Source of the DNA: Pararge aegeria | Taxonomy: Eukaryota > Arthropoda > Insecta > Lepidoptera > Nymphalidae | Assembly: GCF_905163445.1 (NCBI RefSeq) | Contig: NC_053191.1 | Coordinates: 5,828,001 to 5,892,000 of the forward strand | Direction of reading: 5' to 3' | DNA: 64,000 nt | Part shown: positions 56,683-64,000 of the stretch, piece by piece | Layout of the letters: the number at the start of each line of letters is the position of its first letter | Position numbering within the stretch: the first letter of the stretch is position 1 | The notes under the pieces: model-generated | What the model saw: only the letters and a program-made list of their open reading frames with translations | Database searches by the model: none | Told to the model about the DNA's origin: nothing | Translations under genes and position numbers: made by a program

Positions 56683-59224
56683 TTAAGAGGCAAACGAATT
56701 AATAATTTGATTTCATTAGTTGGTATTGGAAATAAAAATGTACACAGTACTTTGCAAATATTAAGTCAGGTAGAAATTAATAACCTCGCGACTGAAATTT
56801 TATTTCACGTCTTGCCAGATGCTTATTTACGTAGTGACATTATGATTGGCCGTGAAATTTTAAATAATGGGTTTTGTGTTAGCATGACTGCAACGAAACT
56901 TACTTTGGCGAGAGATAAAAATGTAAACGCGTGTAACGCGACGGAAGTTTGTATGCCTTCCAATAATTTTGACCGTCTTGACACTGATATTTCAACCGAC
57001 AGGCTAAGCGAGCTCGTTAATATTTTAGAACTATATTCCGAATATTTCATTAACGGTTTTCCAACTACCCGCGTGAATACTGGAGAGTTAGCGATTAGGC
57101 TGATAGACCCCAGTCGAACAGTACAGAGACGACCTTACAGGTTATCTCCGGATGAACGTCAAATTATGCGGGGTAAATGAATGATTGCAAGCCAAAATAA
57201 TTCAGCCTAGTGATTCGCCTTTTGCTAGCCCTGCCCTTTTAGTGAAAAAGTCTGACGGGTCTGACCGGATGTGTATAGACTACAGGGAGTTGAAAATGAA
57301 CACAGTACCAGATCGTTATCCACTCCCATTGATTTCGGATTAGATTTTAAGGCTACACGGTGCCAATTTCTTTACAAAACTAGATTGCGTAAGTGGTTTC
57401 CATTTAATTCCTGTTCAGGCTGAATCAATTGAACGCACCACCTTCATCACTCCTGACGGACAGTATGAGTTTGACAATGCCCTTTGGTCTCCGTAACGCA
57501 ATCTCTGTTTTCCAGCGCGCAACCATTAATGCTCACGGTGACATCGCTAAATAATACGTGGTAGTATACGTCGATGATATTTTACTTGTATCAGACTCAA
57601 TTTCCCAAGGGATAGAGAGGCTGCATGTTGTGCTCGATAAGCTCTCAAAAGCTGGGTTCTCGCTGAACCTTAAAAAATGTTCTTTCCTGAAGACGCGAGT
57701 AGAATTCTTAGGGTATGAGGTGTAGAAGCAGGTGAGGTTAAGCCTAATAAGCGTAAAATAGAAGCTCTGTCGTCATTACCTTCGCCCCAAACTATTACGC
57801 AGGTGAGACAATTTGTAGGTTTGGCTTCTTACTTTCGCCAGTTCGTGCCAAACTTTTCGCGCCTCATGGGTCCGATCTATAAGCTCACCTCAGGTAAGTG
57901 CCTATTCGAATGGACGCCCAAATGCGAGGAAGTACGACAAAAGGTAATTGACATATTGACTAATGAACCAGTACTTATGATTTTTGACCTAAAGCACCCG
58001 GCAGAACTTCATACGGACGCCAGTGCAGATGGCTACGGAGCAATATTATTTCAAATTGTAGCAGACAAGCGTCGGCCAGTGGCTTATTTTAGCAAACGTA
58101 CGACGCCGGCTGAGTCGAGATACCACTCATATGAATTAGAAACGCTCGCCGTCGTCAATTCGGTAAGACATTTTAGGCAATACCTACAGGGTAGGAAGTT
58201 TACAGTTCTAACAGACTGTAACTCGCTAAAGTTATCACGCAATAAAATCGACTTGACGCCGCGAGTTCATTGGTGGTGGATCTATTTACAGTCGTTCGTT
58301 AAATACAGAATCGGTAAGCAAATGGCGCATGCTGATTTCTTTTCACGGAACTTGCTACCATTAGCTCCTAAAAATTAAAAATTGACAAGGTGGAACAAAA
58401 CCGGGTGAATGTAGCTGATTTATCGAGTAATTGGATTCTCGCAGAGCAGCAGCGAGATGAGGAAATTTAAAAAATAATTTCCGATCTCTACCAAGTTCGA
58501 GAGCATGAGCCGGTATGTACGTAAGTTCGTGGATAGCTGCGTGACCTGTAAAATAACTAAGCCTCATTCAGGTAAGGTACAGGCCGAACTTTACCCCATT
58601 CCTAAAATTGCTATCCCATGGCATACTGTGCATATTGATGCTACCGGTAAGCTGAGATTCGTGATGATCGACGCGTTTACCAAGTACGTATTACTCTTTC
58701 ACACTAAAAATATAGACACCAGGTGCAGTGGAGGATAGTGTGGCATTATTCGGTGCTCCAGTACTCACGGACCAAGGTCGTTGTTTTGCCAGCAAAGAGT
58801 TCCGTGACTTTTGTGACAGTAAGAACATCCATCTTCATCTTATTGCTACGGGGTCATGTCGTGCAAATGGGCAAGTAGAGAGGATCATGAGTGTACTTAT
58901 ATCCATGTTAACAGTTGAATCTGACAAGGATAGGTCATGGCAAGATTCTTTAGGGGACTTGCAGCTCGTTTAAACTGTACCGTCAAGCAGTGAGAGTCAA
59001 GAGTCAGCGTGAGTAGATTTTCAGTCGGTGAATTCGTTTTGATTGAAAATGAAGAACGCAATCAAACAAAACTAGATGCTAAATTTAGAGGTCTGTTTCA
59101 AATCTTAGAAGTCTTAGATGGAGACCGATATGTTCTGAAGTCATTGATTAATAAGCGTATTTACAAGTATGCGCATGATCGTATTAGGAAGATGCCTGAG
59201 GGCCAAGTACCATTGAGATTGTAG
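56683..59224 (+). pseudogene. pol: Broken pol: protease, RT, RNase H, integrase
   Basis: After TAA 56680 the frame continues as protease to TGA 57178. RT follows in another frame, with TAG at 57341, a frame change near 57475, TAA at 57552, then the catalytic YVDD at 57567-57578, and another frame change near 57720. The RT thumb and RNase H (HTDAS near 58011; YELE) are open to TAA 58376, followed by a further frame change and TAA at 58468. The integrase zinc-binding part appears deleted after about 58500; catalytic pieces 'HIDATGK', 'LTDQGRCFAS' and 'GQVER' remain but are separated by deletions near 58650, 58722 and 58972. A C-terminal piece at 59009-59224 has 'FSVGEFVLIENEERNQTKLD'. Cannot encode active enzyme. 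Confidence 0.85.
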
Positions 59225-59899
59225 ATAAAGACGAGATAGATGATTATGAAGAATCTAGTTAATTAAATGCACAGGTTCGCGATTCGTTGGGTCAGAGACT
59301 GTACCAGAATGCTGTAGCCGTAGCCTAGTAGAAATCGGTGTCTGCTCTTTGAGTAGTCCGTGGGTAAGCGGTAGGCGGTAGTTCTGGGTAGTACAGTCGG
59401 ATCTTGCCTTGTAGCAAAGATCATAGAGTCGAGGGTAGACTCTGGCTTCCCGTGGGGAAGGGCTTAGCAAATGTGGTTGCTAGAGCTATGTGTGGACCGC
59501 GAATGTGTAACCTGGTGCTTGATCAAATTATTTTGATTGTTTTTAAGAGGATTTGTGCTCTTTTTGATTAACAATGCTCTATGGTACATGGACTCAGTAA
59601 TCTTTGGAGTTTTTGTAATAATTTTGTCTAACTAGTGAAAGAAACATTGTTAATTTAAACTTTGGTTTATATTTGAGGGTTAATTTAGAGGGTAAGCTGT
59701 AAAGGTTTTGTTTGGGATGATGGTTAAATTTATCAACAAATTGTTGTTAGTAAAAATAAGCAAACTAAAGACCATAGTTTTATTTTCTGAAGCGAGGTTG
59801 TTAGAAATAAGATGAGCCGAATGATAACAGTGCTGGTGTGTTTTTAACACATTATATTTCAGATTAACACACGAGGGCGTGTGTCATGCAGGATGGCAG
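59225..59899 (+). other. Non-coding 3' internal region of the LTR element
   Basis: 675 bp between the integrase remnant and the 3' LTR with no reading frame of note. It ends 'gtgtgtcatgcaggatggcag', where a polypurine tract is expected; only a short purine-rich segment is present. Confidence 0.6.
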
Positions 59900-60267
59900 T
59901 GTCGCAGCCGGAAATGAGTACGGACACTAAATGAGACGCAAACGCGCCAGCTAGCGGCTAGCATGCATCAACAGTTTTGGCGCGCTTCGACAGAGTCGTG
60001 ACGGGGTCTACTGACTAGATTGGGATCATTAATTAGTTGGGACGCAAGGCAGAAAGACGTCGTCACGGAACTGTCCTACGTTTCTCTTAGTGATTATTAT
60101 TTTAAAAGTTTGCTATTGCGATATTAGTTAAATTCAGTGTAAGAAGTTAAATTCAGTGTTCGAATAAAGCGAGTCAAAGTGTGAGCGAAAGTGTTCTTAT
60201 TGCACGATACCTGAAAATTGCCCACACGATGTCGGACGGATCAAGTCAAAATCCGCCCGATCCTACA
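59900..60267 (+). repeat. 3' LTR
   Basis: Constant offset of 4,626 from the 5' LTR with no difference seen by eye. Poly(A) signal copy at 60163-60168. Followed by TATA, matching the bases before the 5' LTR. Confidence 0.92.
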
Positions 60268-60675
60268 TATATGTGTAATAATAAACGGGAGTAAACTTCT
60301 CCTATTACATGTTCCCGTACTTTAGCAGGTTGACACGTTCATAATATCCCTTGTCGGGGGATATAATCGGGGGATATAATTTTTATCACCTGCCCGTTCT
60401 AGCCCAGCTGGTGGGGTTGCGGTCAAGGGCTAATTTGTACTGTAAAAAAAAAGATAACTAGAGGTCAAAGTATACCTAATAACAGTTACTTTAATGTCTT
60501 CCGAGAACGAGAAATTTCAAAGTAGAGTTTAAAAAGTTTTTTTTTTAATATTGCACAACATATCTGGTTGGAGTTTAAATTAATTATGCCACACAACTCA
60601 TAAGTTATTAAGCTTAGATAGACAGACACGGTGAAAATTCAACCAAGGAAAATACCCCCTTCTTATAGAATATTT

Positions 60676-60891
60676 TTTGAATGAATGAATGAATGAATGA
60701 ATACACTTTTAATGTACACCAAAGAAAAAAGTAGTTACAGAGATATAAATACATATCAAGAGAGTACAATTTGGTGGCCTTATCGCTGCATAGCGATTTC
60801 TTCCAGGCAACCAATGGCGTAAAAGGAAAAAATATAGAAAAGAGGTAGGTGGTGCAATAAATAAGGTTTAAAATTATACAAATATAAAAAT

Positions 60892-60938
<47 letters not shown>

Positions 60939-61262
60939 CACATAAATACAAATAAAATATATAACATAAATACCTATATAAATATATAACATATAACCTC
61001 CTCAATTTATATGAAATACATAAATAATTAAAATTACACACTTAAAATGATCCGCTTCAGCGATGTTCGGCTGATAGAGACATATAATGATCCTTCACTA
61101 GTTTCTTGAAGGTCCCAATCGATTGTGCCTCACGGATATCTAACGGCAAGGCGTTCCATATTTTAATAGCCTGAACTGTAAAAGATCCGTTGAAGAAGGA
61201 GGATTTGTGACCAGGCACCTTCAAGATTAACTTCCTCGTAGAACGAAGTTCGTCTGAGATTC
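60676..61262 (-). pseudogene. LINE family V: RT C-terminal frame and 3' UTR
   Basis: The minus strand from 61260 encodes 'RSTRKLILKVPGHKSSFFNG', then 'IKIWNALPLDIREAQSIGTF' and 'KDHYMSLSAEHR' before TGA near 61054. The rest is 3' UTR with an (AT)n tract at 60897-60935, 'ggtggccttatcgctgcata' and a (GAAT)n end near 60680-60702. Polymerase motifs are absent. It carries the best coding tail of its family in the window. Confidence 0.7.
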
Positions 61263-61361
61263 CTACAAATTGAAACCTCTATTTCAGGTAAAGATTATTT
61301 ATATTATTCCTTTTTATCTAATTTAACTTTAATTGTACCTTGGTAACATGAAATTATTATA

Positions 61362-61780
61362 ATACTGCGTTTGATTTTGTTTTTTGATGTGGCATTCAAT
61401 TGGCATTCAAGTATTCAGTATCGCTAAGCCTTAAATGAGGGGTTCGGTGCTGTTCGCTGAGGAGTCAACTCTATCTCCAACTACATTCATCAGATCTGCA
61501 CAAAGTTTAGGCAAAATTAAACACATTATTATAACCTCTATAGTACAAAAATAATTATTTAAATCGGTCATAATTGGTCGGAGTTATGGTGTAAAGTCGT
61601 CAAACACTTTCATCCCCTCTCCCAAAGGAACCAAGCGTAATGTCGGGATAAATAGTATCCTATATTACTTGTAACACTTCCAAGAATATGTGTACAAAGT
61701 TTCATGAGGATCGGTTAAGTAGTTTTTGCGTGAAAGCGTAACAAACAAACTTACATTGACATTTATAATATTAGTAGGGA
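61362..61780 (-). mobile_element. Helitron-like element
   Basis: Aligns with 37941-38381 over most of its length ('gtattcagtatcgctaagcc', 'gttatggtgtaaa', 'atgtgtacaaagtttcatga') and ends 'tttataatattagtaggga', followed by a short (TAGGGA)n. The CTAG end is truncated at the left. Confidence 0.6.
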
Positions 61781-62344
61781 GTAGGGATAGGGATAGGGAT
61801 TCTATTTATTTATGATTTTGTTTTGATTAATCAAAGTTATTAATCATTCATATTTAGAAATAACTGTAAAATCAAATTCCAGCAACCCCTTTTCTAAGTA
61901 AATATTAATTAAAACTTGAGTATATTTCCCCAACTCTAAGCTAACAGTTTCACAGTAAAATAATTGCGGTACTTTAACTGAGTTTTAAGTATCTAATTAG
62001 CATCATATTTAACTCTGAAACTTAATATTATGGACGTGGTTAGTTGCTACCATGTCAGTGAACAATAGTCCGCTCTACGATTGGGTTTAGTGTATCTTTT
62101 AATCCTTGGTATAATGAAAACGTCTAAAAATAAGTATACTTACTTAAATCTGTTAAAAATAGTACGAGTATACACAAAATCATAACCTACTTTTGTTCTG
62201 TGAATCGAAACAAATTTAATTCTAAATTAACTTTGCATCGTCTGAGTCTCTTGTAAGAGTGAAGTTTATCAAAAATGCACTAGTATATTTTATATCAAAG
62301 ACTTTTTTCCGGATTGTGCTTAGCTGATTAACCCTGAATGATTT

Positions 62345-62520
62345 TAAAAGTGTAACATGGGCTTGTTGGCGTGCCTCGGAATGGGGCTCTGACAGGAAGA
62401 GTTAGAATCCTAGGGCTCGAAGAAGCGAAGGGATCGTCGGCCTAAGGGCGCCTCATCTAAGGTAGAACCTCGGCTCAGGCGAGGATTGGAGTGAAAGACT
62501 CACCGACACTATCTCATGAA
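62345..62520 (+). repeat. GC-rich patch, possible LINE tail
   Basis: 'gcgtgcctcggaatggggct' to 'gagtgaaagactcaccgaca' is GC-rich against its surroundings, with no open frame. It resembles R1-type LINE 3' ends in style only; no second copy in the window. Confidence 0.3.
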
Positions 62521-63279
62521 CATTAGATGTGAATCAAATATAATTTTATTTATTTCTTGAGAACTATTTATTTATTAAACAAGCTATTTAACATTTGTTG
62601 AAATGCTCATCAATTAAATTAAATATCTGACACATAACAAGTTATAGTAATTTAATTATTTTTAAAATATAAGTTTATTAATTTACCCACTTTACAAAAT
62701 TACTGTAACATTTATTACAATAATAACTATGCAGATATCTCAAACGGTTAGTCGGTTTCTGATAAGTTGATTGTTCTTAACACTTTTTGTTTTTATAGAC
62801 TAATGTTTCTCTTTTAGACTCTTTTGTTTAAATATATTTACGTATTTAGTATGGTAGCTTTACTGTGGTTCTATCGTAGGGGCGTGATATTATGTAAGTT
62901 ATGACCTCAACAGAACGACTTCTTAGTGTTTTTACGACGATATTAGTCACAAGGAATGTATTTACGATACCTTTATATTACTATAGTGAGTATACAATAT
63001 ATGTATTTCTAATTGTTCTACTGCATCACCCTTTAACGGAGCAACTTTATTTACAATCTTGCTATTACGATCTGACTTTTTTAATAAGTTATTAAACTAA
63101 CAATGTGGACACACTTGGTAGTAATTCTTACAAAGTCTGTCCATATTGATTTTTTATTATAAAACGTAAAGATATTAACTGGCATTTATGGTTATGACGG
63201 TGTACAGTGCTCCTAACTTCAGGATTGTTTTATTCACCGAAAACAAACGAGTACTAGGGGAAATAACATACCTCCTTGG

Positions 63280-63490
63280 AACCCCGGGATTATGGCAACT
63301 CGTTGTGGCACATGTTGCTGCCTGCCAGCCGGGCACATGAAGTCGGGGGACTGTTTCTCCTGGGATGAGCCTTTTGGGCGTTGCACAAGGGAGGTACCGG
63401 TATGTTCCTAGGAGATCCCGGGGCTTCCCAATTTGTGCCGAGGGTGGTCACTGAGGGCGTTTTAGTGAATGAATAGGGCATAGAATATTT
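63280..63490 (+). repeat. GC-rich patch, possible LINE tail
   Basis: 'ggaccccgggattatggcaa'-like start and an end with 'tgccgagggtggtcactgag' then 'cgttttagtgaatgaatagg'. The 'gttttagtgaat' close is seen in lepidopteran R1-like LINE tails (general recollection, not checked). Confidence 0.35.
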
Positions 63491-64000
63491 AGCGTAATAG
63501 AAAAAAAAAAGGGGACATAATACTATGTTTTGCTAATATTCACATGCCTGCAGTTTGACGAAATTCTAAATATGGAATCCAATTACTTACGACAAACGTC
63601 GGGAAGAGCTTTCGTCGTTTCAGCTTGCAACGCAATACTGGCTTGTAGTTTGCAGAGGCATATCTATTTTCAAATTCAGTATTTATTTTAACGTCATGAA
63701 AGCATCCAATTGTACTACACAACGCCATCCTTTCGAGGAATTTAAATTCAGAAGGTAATATTCAGAGTTGTTGATATACTTGTAGAATGTTGCACAAAGA
63801 ATTATGTAATAATGAACTATACCTACTATATTTTTAACGTTCTATAAGTTAGACGTGTCTGCGCGCGTGTGTGTGTTTGTGTGTCTGTGGCATCGTGTTT
63901 CCCCAACGGATGAACCGAATTTGTCATCATTTAGTACTATTTGTCTTTCCGCAATGATTAAAGGATATAACAAACACAATATTATGTGAGTTGAAGTAGG

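Larger units (their letters stand above)
55274..60267 (+). mobile_element. Ty3/gypsy-type LTR retrotransposon, defective
   Basis: 4,994 bp bounded by 368-bp direct repeats (TG...CA) and a TATA duplication at 55270-55273 and 60268-60271. Order: LTR, gag with two zinc knuckles, protease, reverse transcriptase, RNase H, integrase, LTR. The RT-RNaseH-integrase order places it in Ty3/gypsy. No envelope gene. Gag is open, pol has at least four stop codons, several frame changes and internal deletions. A primer-binding site could start at 55649 (TGG, 7 nt after the LTR), but I could not match it to a tRNA. 'aggatggcag' precedes the 3' LTR as a weak polypurine tract. Confidence 0.92.
55147..60430 (+). 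mobile_element. Element D copy split by the LTR retrotransposon
   Basis: Left half 55147-55273 ('acggctagcatggacagggg', 'cccacagctttatcgactct', 'caagtggaaataatag') and right half 60268-60430 ('tatatgtgtaataata', 'ttatcacctgcccgttctag'). The uninterrupted copy near 15160 reads 'gtggaaataatatccaaata' and then 'ttatatgtgtcc', so the halves join at the TATA target. Confidence 0.65.
60431..64000. other. Gene-free right flank
   Basis: Besides the LINE and Helitron-like elements listed, 61800-62330 and 62560-63240 are AT-rich with nothing recognised. No exon could be supported. Confidence 0.55.

Overview
The window is AT-rich eukaryotic DNA, most likely from a moth or butterfly (inference). The reasons are short exons separated by repeat-filled introns with GT-AG borders, two tandem CRAL-TRIO lipid-carrier genes of the kind greatly expanded in Lepidoptera, and a dense load of LINE tails, tRNA-derived SINEs and Helitron-like elements of lepidopteran character. 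No bacterial-type operons, rRNA genes, intact tRNA genes or CRISPR arrays were seen. Species-level placement is not possible from the sequence alone.

Layout. 1-11,370: probable first intron of a minus-strand gene whose first coding exon lies at 11,371-11,524. That exon encodes a membrane anchor followed by the entry to a Rossmann fold and resembles a very-long-chain 3-oxoacyl-CoA reductase / 17-beta-hydroxysteroid dehydrogenase 12-like protein; later exons were not found. 11,525-11,760: its likely promoter and 5' leader. 11,761-32,700: no host gene recognised, only LINE, SINE and Helitron-like debris, hairpins and short tandem repeats. 33,023-39,621: CRAL-TRIO gene 1 (six coding exons, 312 residues). 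43,717-50,278: CRAL-TRIO gene 2 (six coding exons, 313 residues), with the same intron phases (1,2,0,0,1) and near-identical exon lengths. 55,274-60,267: a Ty3/gypsy-type LTR retrotransposon with apparently identical 368-bp LTRs, a TATA target duplication, an intact gag frame and a badly broken pol. 60,272-64,000: LINE and Helitron-like remnants with no host gene seen.

Gene relationships. The two CRAL-TRIO genes are on one strand about 4 kb apart and are clearly an old tandem duplication; they should encode soluble carriers of hydrophobic ligands. The hydroxysteroid dehydrogenase-like gene runs the other way about 21 kb away and shows no sign of shared regulation. Repeats are nested: the LTR element sits inside an older dispersed repeat, and a LINE 3' end lies beside a SINE in intron 5 of CRAL-TRIO gene 2.

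The least ordinary signals are: (a) an LTR element whose gag start codon lies inside the LTR and whose LTRs match although pol is wrecked, suggesting recent mobilisation of an already defective element; (b) an apparent excess of perfect inverted duplications with very short spacers, at least two of which look newly created when compared with sister copies of the same repeat; (c) a 71-nt hairpin with a 33-bp stem that resembles a microRNA precursor; and (d) a 143-bp tandem duplication that runs into the splice acceptor of exon 2 of CRAL-TRIO gene 1. All repeat boundaries are approximate, because they come from reading copies against one another by eye.
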